A program made the position numbers and the translations under genes. Below, piece by piece: positions 8,188 to 16,969 of a stretch of DNA of 33,042 nucleotides. This DNA comes from Deltaproteobacteria bacterium (GTDB lineage Bacteria; Desulfobacterota; Binatia; UBA9968), in NCBI GenBank assembly GCA_016874755.1, contig VGTH01000056.1:1-33042 (forward strand), written 5' to 3'. Every line of letters starts with the position of its first letter. The stretch's first letter is position 1. The notes beneath the pieces were generated by a model. The model made no database searches and had not been told where the DNA came from. It saw only the letters and a program-made list of their open reading frames with translations.

Positions 8188-9585
8188 TTACCCGCGCACT
8201 GGCCGCTCTTCTTCGGTAGCGGCGCGCTCGCGTAGCGGCTCCACACTGAGAATTAGGCTCTGGAGGTTTTTATGCTGCAAGGCGAGCGCCGCCGATCGAT
8301 CGATCGCTTCTAACAACTCGTCAATCTGCTGTTCATCTTCATTGCGGCTTGGCACAGGCCGCGCCTGCCTGCCGGCGTTGCGCACGCAGTCGAGGATTTC
8401 TTTGATGCCGATGGTTTCCGGGTCACGGCCAATGACATAAGTCTGTTGGTCGGCCAATGCCAGCACGAGACGATGATCCTCGAACATTTCCATAAAGTCG
8501 CGCGTCAGTCCGGCGGGAATGCGCAGCAGCGCGGCGACATCGGCCACGCTCAGCGCATCGCGGCCGTGATAGAAATTGCGGCCAATGAGCAGCATCATCT
8601 GCAGCGCGAGTTTCTCGCGCCCCGCCGGGCTATGGGCCAGAAGCTCGCGGTCGGGTTGGTAGAAACGCAGATGCTGGTGCGCATAGGCCACCTGCGCGCC
8701 CAGTAGCACAATTACCCAGCCGATATGCAGCCAAAACAAAAACAGCAGGAGTATCGCGAAGCTGGAGTAGATCGCATAGTACTGCGTCGATGACGCGACG
8801 AAGACCGCAAAACCCCAACCCACAGTTTGCCATAGGATCGCTGCCACCAACCCGCCGATCAGCGCCGAGCGCACTCGGACCTGGGTGTTGGGAATAAAAA
8901 TGTAAAAGAAGGTGTAGGCGCCCCAAAGGGTCAGATAAGGCAGCAAGCGCAGCAGGCCGAGAATCACTGCACCGAACGGCTCAAGGGCGATCAACTTTTG
9001 GACAAAGGCGCTGCTCTGCAGCGTCGCGGTGATCGTGAGGGCAGAGAAAATCAACACGGGGCCGACGAGAATCACGCTCAGATAGTCGCTGAACTTGCGC
9101 GCCCAGGTACGTGGCGAGCGCACGCGCCACACGTGGTTGAAAGCATCTTCGATGGTCGCCATCAACGAGAGCACGGTGAGAAACAACGTGATCAGCCCGA
9201 CACTGCCCAAGGCACTAGCGCTCATGCGGTCGACGAAGTTAAGCAGCGCATCGATGATGTCTTCACCCTTGTCGCCAAGTGGCTCCAGGGCTTCGAGCAG
9301 CGCCGGCTCCATGCGATTGTGCACGCCGAAGGCTTTGAGAATCGAAAAGATCACCGCCAGCGCCGGCGCCAACGACAACAAGGTTTTGAAGGCCAGCGCC
9401 ATCGCCTGGAGTTTTACGAGATTTTCGAAGAAATCTCGCGTCACCATGACGATGATCTTGACGACCGTGTGCGCGGCACGACCCGCCCACGACGCACCGA
9501 CCGGTTCACTATCGTAGATACGGTCGAACACCCGTGTCTTGAACTGCTGCAGCGGACGTTTCGATTCTTGCGCGCGCGTCGTCAT
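8188..9585 (-). CDS. YihY/BrkB family inner-membrane protein
   Basis: About 465 residues from the ATG at 9585. The first 280 or so residues match the YihY/virulence factor BrkB family (UPF0761). An amphipathic N-terminus is followed by about six membrane helices, with the family-like stretch MALAFKTLLSLAPALAVIFS and later YYAIYSSFAILLLFLFWLHI. After the membrane part comes a soluble C-terminal region of about 150 residues, including ALSVADVAALLRIPAGLTRDF, which looks like a winged-helix fold, as in longer family members. The function of the family is not settled. A TTG start 36 bases upstream is possible; neither start has a good ribosome binding site. Confidence 0.85.
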   Translation of the reverse strand: MTTRAQESKRPLQQFKTRVFDRIYDSEPVGASWAGRAAHTVVKIIVMVTRDFFENLVKLQAMALAFKTLLSLAPALAVIFSILKAFGVHNRMEPALLEALEPLGDKGEDIIDALLNFVDRMSASALGSVGLITLFLTVLSLMATIEDAFNHVWRVRSPRTWARKFSDYLSVILVGPVLIFSALTITATLQSSAFVQKLIALEPFGAVILGLLRLLPYLTLWGAYTFFYIFIPNTQVRVRSALIGGLVAAILWQTVGWGFAVFVASSTQYYAIYSSFAILLLFLFWLHIGWVIVLLGAQVAYAHQHLRFYQPDRELLAHSPAGREKLALQMMLLIGRNFYHGRDALSVADVAALLRIPAGLTRDFMEMFEDHRLVLALADQQTYVIGRDPETIGIKEILDCVRNAGRQARPVPSRNEDEQQIDELLEAIDRSAALALQHKNLQSLILSVEPLRERAATEEERPVRG

Positions 9586-9734
9586 GGGAAGAAAAGCCAA
9601 GCGCAAAGGGCTAGCCGGCAAGATAAAAGCCCGAGGGGAATTTCATCGAATCTTCTGTTTCGGTCTTTGACCGCTCATCTCGGATCTTTGTAAAGCTTAC
9701 CAGCTTTGTCCGAACACGACAAAAGCGCATCGGT

Positions 9735-9754
9735 GGGCGTGATCGATCACGCCC
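9735..9754. repeat. REP-like perfect 20-bp palindrome, copy 2
   Basis: GGGCGTGATC followed directly by its reverse complement GATCACGCCC, within GGTGGGCG...CGCCCCTAC. It sits in the 264-base gap between the divergent YihY-like and amino-acid permease genes, with the same GGGCG/CGCCCC ends as the palindromes near 6000 and 15280. Confidence 0.6.
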
Positions 9755-9801
9755 CTACATCCGATCTTTTTCGCGTCGTGGGCATTTTTCGCGGCCATCG
9801 G

Positions 9802-9827
9802 TTTTGCGTTCTTTGCGTTCTTTGCGG
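9802..9827. repeat. 'tttgcg' tail of dispersed repeat, copy D (partial)
   Basis: Two TTTGCGTTC units followed by TTTGCGG, the same tail that ends the repeats at 2996, 21491 and 23808. It lies just ahead of the permease start and, when translated, gives a false N-terminal extension (VLCVLCGRF). Confidence 0.6.
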
Positions 9828-9849
9828 TAGATTCATCCCTTCCGAAATT

Positions 9850-11145
9850 ATGCCAACACCAACATCGACGAACGCTCCGTTGCGCCGGGCGCTCAACACC
9901 CCGGGCCTGGCGGCCGTGACATTTTTCTGCGTTGCCGGCGGGCCGTTCGGTTTGGAAGACGCAGTCGGAGCCGCAGGGCCACAATTGGCGCTGCTCGGCA
10001 TTGTTTTGTTGCCTTGGTTCTGGAGTTTTCCCACCGCGCTGATGACCGCCGAGCTGTCGACGGCCATGCCGGAGGATGGCGGCTATGTCGTCTGGGTCGA
10101 AAAAGCCTTCGGCCGCTTCTGGGGCTTTCAGGAAGGCTGGCTCAGTTGGCTCTGCAGCTTCGCCGACAACGCGCTTTATCCAGTTATGTTCGTCGACTAT
10201 CTCGCCTATCTGCGCGGTGATATGTCGCCGACGGAACGCTGGCTCATCGGCGCCAGTTTGGTTCTGGTCATCACCTGGTTGAACATCCGCGGCATCCAAC
10301 TAGTCGGCTTCATGTCGGTGATCTTCACATTGTTCGTCCTCGCGCCGTTCATCGTCATGATCGTCCTCGGCGCGCCGCGGGTGGAGACCGCGCATTGGTT
10401 CGCGTCCAGCGGTGACGCAAGCGGCAGCGTCAACTGGGCTTTGCTCATGAGCGTGCTTTTATGGAACACCAGCGGCTGGGACAATGCCGGCTGCTGCGCC
10501 GGTGAAGTCGCCAACCCGGCGCGCAGCTATCCGCGCGCGATGATCGTTTCAGTTATCGTCGTCACGCTTGTCTATCTCCTCCCTTTGCTCGTCGGCGTGA
10601 GCATCGACACCGATTGGGCGCAATGGAAAGAGGGCGAGTTCCCTAAAATCGCCGCCCAGGTCGGCGGCGGTTGGCTCGGCACATGGCTGACCGTGGCGGG
10701 CTTGGTGACAGCGGCGGGCATGTTCAACGCGCTTTTGTGCACTTCCTCGCGTGTGCCCTTTGCCATGGCCGAGCGCCGCATGCTGCCGCGCGGCCTTGCG
10801 GCGCTGCACAAAAAGCACGCCACGCCTTGGCGCTCGATCGTCATCAACAGCCTCGGCGTCGCGGCGCTGATCCCCTTCTCGTTTCAGGAATTGATCGAAG
10901 TCGACATGTTTCTCTACGCCGCGTCGATGATTTTGGAATTCGCCGCGCTGGTCTGGTTACGGATCAAAAAACCGGAAATGACTCGCCCCTATCGCGTCCC
11001 CGGTGGCACCGCCGGCGCGGTCGCGCTTAGCATTCCTCCGACGGCACTTTGCTTTCTCAGTATTGGCCTGGCGAACCACGCCACGCTGTACGTCGGCGTC
11101 GCAGGGATAGCGCTGGGCCTCCTTGTCTATCGCTGGCAAAGCTGA
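9850..11145 (+). CDS. APC-superfamily amino acid permease
   Basis: About 431 residues with roughly 12 membrane helices, matching the amino acid/polyamine permease family (AA_permease_2). The first helix carries the broken-helix glycine region (VAGGPFGLEDAVGAAGP), followed by AMPEDGGYVVWVEKAFG, a conserved family stretch that precedes helix 3. It probably imports an amino acid or amine by proton or sodium symport. I place the start at the ATG at 9850 (MPTPTSTNAPLRRA): the open frame runs 48 codons further upstream, but that part is the translated tail of a dispersed repeat. There is no strong ribosome binding site. It converges on the NMT1-like SBP gene. Confidence 0.88.
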   Translation: MPTPTSTNAPLRRALNTPGLAAVTFFCVAGGPFGLEDAVGAAGPQLALLGIVLLPWFWSFPTALMTAELSTAMPEDGGYVVWVEKAFGRFWGFQEGWLSWLCSFADNALYPVMFVDYLAYLRGDMSPTERWLIGASLVLVITWLNIRGIQLVGFMSVIFTLFVLAPFIVMIVLGAPRVETAHWFASSGDASGSVNWALLMSVLLWNTSGWDNAGCCAGEVANPARSYPRAMIVSVIVVTLVYLLPLLVGVSIDTDWAQWKEGEFPKIAAQVGGGWLGTWLTVAGLVTAAGMFNALLCTSSRVPFAMAERRMLPRGLAALHKKHATPWRSIVINSLGVAALIPFSFQELIEVDMFLYAASMILEFAALVWLRIKKPEMTRPYRVPGGTAGAVALSIPPTALCFLSIGLANHATLYVGVAGIALGLLVYRWQS

Positions 11146-11205
11146 CGCAGCGCTGTGAATGAGCTTGAAGCGCCGCCGAATTCGTAGCCGACCCGGCTTG
11201 CAACG

Positions 11206-12198
11206 CTATTTGTAAATCCGGCCAATAAATCCTTCCTTCTCCAACTCCAAAACCAAACTATCGTCGACAATGTCGTCGACCTTCATCGTGCTGCCCGGTT
11301 TGCGCGACACGGCGTCTTTGACTTGGGTGTCCATGCCCTCGCGATTGACCAGCGGCACTTGCTCGAACAGCTTGGCGCTCGACTGATAGGCCGCATCCAG
11401 GAAAGCCTCGTTGTTGTGGCGCGTGTATTTCGCCATGATTTTTTTGCTTTCTTCTTTGCGCGTCTTGTAAAAGTGCGTGCTCTCGATCAGCGCCATCAAG
11501 AGCCGCTTCATCGTGTCGCGGCTATTCTTGACGAAAGCTTTCGACGCCGTCGGGCAAACGTAAGGGAACGGAAATCCTTTGGGGAAATCCGCCGTGCTGG
11601 CAAGAATGCGGTGCGGCATGCCATGGGTCAGATGAATCACGCCTGGCGGCGCCGGGAACGCGATGATGCGCCCGGTGCGAAACGCCGCGGCGCGCTCGGT
11701 GGATCCACCGACCTGGAGAATCGCCACGTCCTTATCGGCTTCCAGCTTAAGCTCCTTGAGAAAGATGCGCGCCGCGACATCGGATGAGCTACCGACGCGG
11801 CTAATGCCGATGCTCTTGCCCTTGAGTTGGGCGGCCGACTTGATCGACTCATGCACGACCAAGTCATAGGGCAGCGTGTTAATGAAGCAGCCGACGGCGA
11901 CCACGCTCGCCCCGCCCACGGCCGCGTTGGCAATCGCGCCGCCGGAAATATTTCCCACCGCCACCGAACCCGCCACCACCGCGGAAATCGTCGTCGTCGA
12001 AGAGGGAATATAGATCAACTCGACGTCGAGGCCGTACTTTTTGTAGGTGCCGCGCTCCTTGGCGATATACCAATTGGCGTTGGGCGCATCGACGGAACTG
12101 AACGCCAGCGTTTGCTGCTGCGCCAAAGCGTCAGACACGGCCACAAAAAACATGAGCGACAAGCCCGCCCACAGGGTCATCTTGCATCGCTGTTGCAT
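11206..12198 (-). CDS. NMT1/THI5-like ABC solute-binding protein
   Basis: A 330-residue SBP of the NMT1/SsuA/TauA type. It begins with a signal peptide (MTLWAGLSLMFFVAVSDALAQ), then TLAFSSVDAPNANWYIAKER and GTYKKYGLDVELIYIPS, which is the standard N-terminus of this family. It ends VLELEKEGFIGRIYK, a C-terminus echoed by the remnant at 21616. The ATG at 12198 has GGAGGT six bases upstream, so the first start is preferred. Relatives bind pyrimidine precursors, sulfonates, nitrate or aromatic acids; the ligand cannot be told here. It is downstream of the permease gene on the same strand, but a terminator-like hairpin separates them. Confidence 0.88.
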   Translation of the reverse strand: MQQRCKMTLWAGLSLMFFVAVSDALAQQQTLAFSSVDAPNANWYIAKERGTYKKYGLDVELIYIPSSTTTISAVVAGSVAVGNISGGAIANAAVGGASVVAVGCFINTLPYDLVVHESIKSAAQLKGKSIGISRVGSSSDVAARIFLKELKLEADKDVAILQVGGSTERAAAFRTGRIIAFPAPPGVIHLTHGMPHRILASTADFPKGFPFPYVCPTASKAFVKNSRDTMKRLLMALIESTHFYKTRKEESKKIMAKYTRHNNEAFLDAAYQSSAKLFEQVPLVNREGMDTQVKDAVSRKPGSTMKVDDIVDDSLVLELEKEGFIGRIYK

Positions 12199-12287
12199 CG
12201 GACACCTCCGCGATAGGTTGACCAGAGATGGGCGTTCTTACCTCAAGAACTCGCCGCAAGCAAGGAGAAACTGCACGGGGAAAACCA

Positions 12288-12323
12288 TCCGACGGATCAG
12301 TCGCATCAGACCGATCCGTCGGA
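12288..12323 (-). terminator. Rho-independent terminator after the permease gene
   Basis: Arms 12288-12298 and 12313-12323 form a perfect 11-bp stem around a 14-base loop. On the reverse strand it lies 15 bases past the permease stop and is followed by TGGTTTTCCCC. It should end the SBP-permease transcript, leaving the next SBP gene with its own promoter in 12199-12287. Confidence 0.6.
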
Positions 12324-12337
12324 CGCCAAGAGTAACA

Positions 12338-14107
12338 CTAGTTCTGCTGAATCCCGTAGCGGCGTGCAAACATATAGTAGAGAATCGCCACGGTAACGAG
12401 AATCACTGTCCAGATAACGCCGAAGGCGGCCAGCTCGCCGACCTGGGCGTTTTCCCAGAGCTCGAAGATGGCGACGGACACGACCGGGGTTTGCGGGCTG
12501 ACGAGCAGCACGGACATGGAGAGTTCCTTGGCCGAAAGCAGGAAGATGAAAATCCACCCGCCTAAGAACGACGGAGTGATCAGCGGCAAAATGATTCGGC
12601 GCATGGAGCTGAACCAAGACGCGCCGGAAACGTAGGAGGCTTCTTCCAATTCTTTGTGCAACTGCAGTAAGCCGGAATGGTTGTAACGAATACCATAGGG
12701 AATGTAGCGCGTCGCAAAGGCGATCAGGAGAATCCACAGCGTGCCATATACGGGAATCGGCACGAAAAGATAGAAACGCAAAATCGCCAGGCCCATGACG
12801 ATACCGGGAAACATCAGCGGCAATGTCGTCAGAAAGTCGAGCAGCCAGCGGCCGCGAATCTTGGTGCGCACGAGAATCCACGACGCCAACAGCGTTAACG
12901 CCATAACGAAGGTGGCGCTACCCAGACCGAGCAGCACGCTATTCTTCACCGAATCGAGGAGCTTGGGGAAATGCAGCGCCGTGACGTAGTTCTTGATCGT
13001 GAACTTCGAGATCGCCTCGATCGACGGCTGCATGTAAAACGGCAACAGCGACGCCCAAAGAATGATTAGAAATGGCAGCAAGAGCAGAATCAGCGAGTAG
13101 GCCAGCAAGCCGGCGCCGGTGACATAGCGCCAGCGGCCCAGGCTGATCAGCGCCGGGCGATAGCCCTTGCCGGTAACAGTGTGGTAGCGGTCGCCTTCGC
13201 GGGTGATGCGAAAATAAAAATAGAGAGTAATACCGACCACCACCATGAGCAGCACGGCAAAAGCCCCGGCGCTGCCGTATTGCGGCGGCAGCTTCTGCGC
13301 GTCGAGGTAAATCGATGTCGTCAGCACGCGGATATCGCCCGGCAGTCCGACCAGCGCGGGAATTTCAAAAGACTCGAAGGTGCGAATAAAAATCAGCAGC
13401 ATGACCGAGAAAAGCGCCGGCAGCATGAGCCGCAGCGAAACCTTGCGCATGGTTTGCCACACCCGCGCGCCGCAGGCGGCCGAGGCTTCTTCGAGCGACG
13501 GGTCCATCGAGCGAAACGCGGCGGCCAGCATGAGAAAAACGAAGGGCGACCATAACAGCGACTCAATCAGCACCATGCCGAACATGGAGTAAACGTTGAG
13601 GACCGGTGTGGTTTGATTGAAAATGATTTTCAGCCAATAGTTCACCGGCCCAGCTTTGCCGAGCAGCAACAGCCAACCGATGGTGTAGAGAATGAACGGC
13701 GTGCCAAAGGACGCAAACGCGGTGAAGTAGCCCAGGCCGCGCAGCGGACTATCGGTGCGCACGACGATCCAGGCGATGGAACCGCCCAAGGTCGTGGCGC
13801 AGACAGCACTCAACACCGAGAAGTAAAACGAATTCAAAAACGGCCCGATGATCTGCAATCCGCTCAGCAAATCGCGGTAATATTTGAAGGTGAACTGATC
13901 GATCTCGCCAGTCAGCTTGCTGGTAAACAGGCTGGTTTGAATGACGGAGTAGAGCGGCGGCAAAACCAAGTAAGCCGTCACCAGCGAGACGCTGATCATG
14001 ACGCAGGTGGCGACATCGAAGCGGGAGGCGAGGTTGGCCGACAGCGACGCGCTGTCGCTGTTGGTTTTCAGCGGCAGATCAATAGTTTCTGTAGGTTGCT
14101 TGGCCAT
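12338..14107 (-). CDS. ABC transporter permease, two fused domains (FbpB-like)
   Basis: A 589-residue integral membrane protein with about 12 helices, made of two BPD_transp_1 permease halves in one chain, as in FbpB-type ferric iron and related importers. Both EAA loops, which dock on the ATPase, are visible: LEEASAACGARVWQTMRKV in the first half and LEEASYVSGASWFSSMRRI in the second, each with the spaced glycine. It lies 11 bases after the SBP at 14119 and so forms an SBP-permease transcript. No ATP-binding subunit gene is present in the window, so the transporter must borrow one or the gene lies elsewhere. Confidence 0.93.
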   Translation of the reverse strand: MAKQPTETIDLPLKTNSDSASLSANLASRFDVATCVMISVSLVTAYLVLPPLYSVIQTSLFTSKLTGEIDQFTFKYYRDLLSGLQIIGPFLNSFYFSVLSAVCATTLGGSIAWIVVRTDSPLRGLGYFTAFASFGTPFILYTIGWLLLLGKAGPVNYWLKIIFNQTTPVLNVYSMFGMVLIESLLWSPFVFLMLAAAFRSMDPSLEEASAACGARVWQTMRKVSLRLMLPALFSVMLLIFIRTFESFEIPALVGLPGDIRVLTTSIYLDAQKLPPQYGSAGAFAVLLMVVVGITLYFYFRITREGDRYHTVTGKGYRPALISLGRWRYVTGAGLLAYSLILLLLPFLIILWASLLPFYMQPSIEAISKFTIKNYVTALHFPKLLDSVKNSVLLGLGSATFVMALTLLASWILVRTKIRGRWLLDFLTTLPLMFPGIVMGLAILRFYLFVPIPVYGTLWILLIAFATRYIPYGIRYNHSGLLQLHKELEEASYVSGASWFSSMRRIILPLITPSFLGGWIFIFLLSAKELSMSVLLVSPQTPVVSVAIFELWENAQVGELAAFGVIWTVILVTVAILYYMFARRYGIQQN

Positions 14108-14118
14108 GATTCAGATTG

Positions 14119-15189
14119 CTACTTCACAAAGATGCTGTTGAAAATATCCACCCATTCGTTGCCCTTGTCGAATTGGTTATCGGGGTTGACGTAGTAGGCC
14201 TTGTTGAAACGGCCGCCGCCCGGCTTCAGGTCTACTTGTTTGGCCGGCAACTTCGGATGGGCCGGCAAATAGTTCGACTGCTGGTAGACGCGCTGGCCCT
14301 TCTCCGAAAGAATAAAATCGATCAGCAGCATGGTCGCGTGCGGATGGGGCGCGAATCGGCCGATGCCGACGTTGTTGATGCTCGCGGTCGCCGGCTCGTG
14401 CACCTGCCACTCCACCGGCGCACCGAGATTCTTGCTAATGAATGCGTGATGATTGAACATCTGCAGCGCCAACGGATATTCGCCGGCAATCGTCAGATCG
14501 AGCACCTGGCGATTGCTTGCGGTCGTCTTGGCGATGTTTTGCTGTCGCAACTTTTGCAGATAGGCGCGGCCGGCTTCATTGCCCATGGTGTTGAGGATCG
14601 TGCCAACGAACATTGGCGCGCCCGAGCCGCGGCTGGTCGACCACATCATTTGGCCTTTCCATTTCGGATTGAGCAGATCTTCGTAGGTCTTCGGCACTTC
14701 GGCCGCTTTGACCATGCGCGTGTTGTAGCCGGTGGCAAAAAAGTACAAATTGGTTGCCGCCCAAAAACCATTGGCATCCTTCAGCTCGGCTGGGTACTCG
14801 GCAAGATAGGGCGAGTGGAAGCGCTGCAAATAATTCGCCCGCCGCACCATGGTCGGCGACACCGTGCCGTCAATCATGTCGACCTCGTAGCGCTTGGCGC
14901 TGTACTCGGAGATCATGCGCTGGACGATGTTCTCGGTGTTGGCGCGGAAGAACTCCATCGTTATGAATGGGTATTCTTTTTCGAACGCGACTTTGAGCGG
15001 CCGCACCACCTGATCGACGATCAGCGTTGTATACCAGGAGACCTTGCCTTCTTTTTTGGCGCCTTCGACCAGAATCTTCTGACGGTCGGCAGATTTGAGA
15101 TTGGCAATGTCCTCGACCGATGCCGCCATGGCGAGGCCCAGCCAACCAAAGATAAAGGCGCAGCATAACAACCCATTCAGACGAACCAT
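14119..15189 (-). CDS. ABC solute-binding protein paired with the permease (group B)
   Basis: About 356 residues; an iron-type family 1 SBP. The start at 15189 (MVRLNGLLCCAF) follows a strong GGAGGGGG and opens a signal peptide ending near MAAS; the ATG 30 bases upstream lacks this spacing. Landmarks are ADRQKILVEGAKKEGKVSWY, GYNTRMVK, MMWSTSRGSGAPM and KPGGGRF, all shared with the SBP at 17300, so the two are close paralogs. It is followed after 11 bases by the fused permease gene and is the best-supported partner for that permease. The ligand is unknown; metal or small anion transport is inferred from the permease type. Confidence 0.9.
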   Translation of the reverse strand: MVRLNGLLCCAFIFGWLGLAMAASVEDIANLKSADRQKILVEGAKKEGKVSWYTTLIVDQVVRPLKVAFEKEYPFITMEFFRANTENIVQRMISEYSAKRYEVDMIDGTVSPTMVRRANYLQRFHSPYLAEYPAELKDANGFWAATNLYFFATGYNTRMVKAAEVPKTYEDLLNPKWKGQMMWSTSRGSGAPMFVGTILNTMGNEAGRAYLQKLRQQNIAKTTASNRQVLDLTIAGEYPLALQMFNHHAFISKNLGAPVEWQVHEPATASINNVGIGRFAPHPHATMLLIDFILSEKGQRVYQQSNYLPAHPKLPAKQVDLKPGGGRFNKAYYVNPDNQFDKGNEWVDIFNSIFVK

Positions 15190-15276
15190 CTGCGAGCCCC
15201 CTCCGTTCGTTCCATGCAATCGCTGCCCGAAGCTAGTCCTTCTGCCCTTAAGTTGTCAAGGTAAATGAGCAGCGCA

Positions 15277-15296
15277 GGGCGACCAACCGGTCGCCC
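15277..15296. repeat. REP-like palindrome, copy 3
   Basis: GGGCGACC (15277-15284) and GGTCGCCC (15289-15296) form a perfect 8-bp stem with a 4-base loop, followed by CTAG. It lies in the 200-base gap upstream of the SBP gene and matches the palindromes near 6000 and 9735. The rest of that gap shows nothing recognisable. Confidence 0.6.
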
Positions 15297-15389
15297 CTAG
15301 AGCTCAGGGCGAACGGCTTGGAGACTAAAGCCATCGCAAGAGTGCTTTCATGCCGCCTGTCGAAGTATTCTCGCGATTTTTTTCATCTG

Positions 15390-16058
15390 CTAGTTTCTGT
15401 TGCCCGATCTTGCTTTAGCTTCGAGCAGTGCCCGCAGAATATCCTCCGCCTTGGCGGCATCCACCCGCGACGCGTCTTGCCAAATCACTCGGCTGTCGGC
15501 GGCCCGACTCAAAGCAGCCTCGGCTGCCTTGGTGTCGGTATTGCCGTCGGTTAGCAGCACAATCTTGGTTAAATGATTCGCTTCGCTCAACGCTTGCAAT
15601 TCGTACAAACAGCCTCGGCTATTCTCCGACAGCCCGCGTAGATCCATTAGCACACGATCCGCGCGGCCAACCAGCGCCATCAAAACGCTCTGCCAAGTCG
15701 TGTCATAACAATAAAAATCGTTGACGCGATAGCGTCCGTCAGCGTCGGGCCGGGTATCGAGCTTTGCCAATTGCTCCTTGAGCGTCGCTTCATCCTTTAT
15801 GTAGCGTTGGGCGATCGAGCCTTCCATGTAGGCAAACAGATCGTCCGGCGCCAGCGTGCGCGACGCGAGGTCGCTGCCGGCGATCAACACGACCGAGCCG
15901 GAGTAGCGCCAGCGCTCGATAATCTGATCGAACAACCATTCAACTTCGGCGTCGCGGCGGAAGACCCGTAACACGAGCAGCACCGGCGCCGCGCCCTCTT
16001 TTTTCAAGAAGGGCGCCGCCAGCCGCAGTCCGAGCGGAATCCATAACCACGCACCCAT
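15390..16058 (-). CDS. TIR/SLOG-like cytosolic domain, probable frameshifted continuation of the membrane protein
   Basis: About 222 residues from an ATG at 16058; the frame is open upstream to beyond 16127. It begins with a hydrophobic helix (MGAWLWIPLGLRLAAPFL), then a soluble alpha/beta domain: APVLLVLRVFRRDAEVEWLF, RWRYSGSVVLIAGSDLASRT, then RYRVNDFYCYDTTW, then VLMDLRGLSENSRGCLYEL and LTKIVLLTDGNTD. The alternating strands and the VLMDL...RGCLYEL segment recall TIR-like and SLOG-like nucleotide-handling domains, where such a Glu can be catalytic. That match is by eye only. It overlaps the membrane gene in the -1 frame, and together they make one plausible polytopic protein with a cytosolic sensor or effector tail. 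As a stand-alone gene it has no good ribosome binding site. Confidence 0.65.
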   Translation of the reverse strand: MGAWLWIPLGLRLAAPFLKKEGAAPVLLVLRVFRRDAEVEWLFDQIIERWRYSGSVVLIAGSDLASRTLAPDDLFAYMEGSIAQRYIKDEATLKEQLAKLDTRPDADGRYRVNDFYCYDTTWQSVLMALVGRADRVLMDLRGLSENSRGCLYELQALSEANHLTKIVLLTDGNTDTKAAEAALSRAADSRVIWQDASRVDAAKAEDILRALLEAKARSGNRN

Positions 16059-16969
16059 GGCGGCGAACGAAGTCGCCCCAACGATCCTGACGAAGGCAGC
16101 GCGTAAGTCAGCAGGCAGACCAGCCAATAGCCCGCGTAGAGATACGTCGCTTCAGAAAACCATTTCCCCCGGTAGGATCGAGCCAGCCAACGGCCAAAGG
16201 CACGGATCGGCCAATAGGCGATCACCCACGGAACGATCGCGAATAACACAAACGTCCCCACAGCACCGAACAGGCCAACCAGCGCGCCGATCCAAGACGA
16301 AAACCCGGAGTCGACACCGCGCTCCAAAGCGTCGAGCCCAAGCGTCGAAGCCCCTGCCAGAAGAAAAAACGGCGGGAAAAGATAGGGCGCCGCAACGCGG
16401 GTTTTGCCACTGCCAGCCAGCAGCAGCAAAGCGACAAGAGGAAAGCCAATTTGACCACCAAGCCAAAGCATCAGACCGAGAAAACTCTGCTGCTCTTCGG
16501 AGCGCAGCCAAGTAATCAGCACGCTAAACAAAAAGTACAAAATAGCGACGCCGGTCGTGCGCCACCAAGACCAGCGCCACAACATGCCGAGGACAAAAAC
16601 GATCGGCACCGAGTAGACAATGCCGATAATGGCTAATTTGATCGGACCAAAGCCACCCTCCGGATAGATGAAAGTCAAAATATAGCCTGCCGCCGTGATG
16701 CCGATGAGCAGCGAAATCGCAACCATCACTAACGCTAGACGCCGAGCGGCGTTGCGGTTGGCGTCTGGAGAAACTTCGCTGCTACCTGGCGGCGCCTCGG
16801 TGGGTTGAGCAACCAAAGCCCCTGCAGCTGGGACTGCAGCGTCTCGTGGCGCAACACCGCTCGCCATCAGCTTTACAATGCGGCGGCGATAGAGCCACGA
16901 CACGACGCGAGCCGCAAGGCTTGCCAGAATCAGCGCGACCAGGAAGATGAAGAGTAATTTTCCGTGCAT
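16004..16969 (-). CDS. Polytopic membrane protein, N-terminal part of a frameshifted gene
   Basis: A 321-residue frame with about eight membrane helices, beginning KLLFIFLVALILASLAARVV, then a Pro/Ala-rich cytosolic loop (residues 40-70), then LALVMVAISLLIGITAAGYI and further helices to YLYAGYWLVCLLTYAL. After this last helix the residues (SSGSLGRLRSPPWVRGYGF) turn into out-of-frame-looking sequence, while the overlapping -1 frame continues smoothly into another helix and a cytosolic domain. I therefore think the true protein is about 520 residues and that one base was lost near 16080-16110, by mutation or by sequencing error; programmed slippage is possible but I see no strong slippery heptamer. 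I do not recognise the membrane part. Confidence 0.7.
   Translation of the reverse strand: MHGKLLFIFLVALILASLAARVVSWLYRRRIVKLMASGVAPRDAAVPAAGALVAQPTEAPPGSSEVSPDANRNAARRLALVMVAISLLIGITAAGYILTFIYPEGGFGPIKLAIIGIVYSVPIVFVLGMLWRWSWWRTTGVAILYFLFSVLITWLRSEEQQSFLGLMLWLGGQIGFPLVALLLLAGSGKTRVAAPYLFPPFFLLAGASTLGLDALERGVDSGFSSWIGALVGLFGAVGTFVLFAIVPWVIAYWPIRAFGRWLARSYRGKWFSEATYLYAGYWLVCLLTYALPSSGSLGRLRSPPWVRGYGFRSDCGWRRPS

Noticed and set aside
12338-15189. Complete ABC importer operon
   Set aside because: The SBP and fused permease are present, but no ATP-binding protein with Walker and signature motifs is encoded anywhere in the window.
16060-16120. Programmed -1 ribosomal frameshift in the membrane/TIR-like gene
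   Set aside because: The shift direction fits, but I find no clear slippery heptamer and no obvious downstream pseudoknot; mutation or a base-calling error is simpler.
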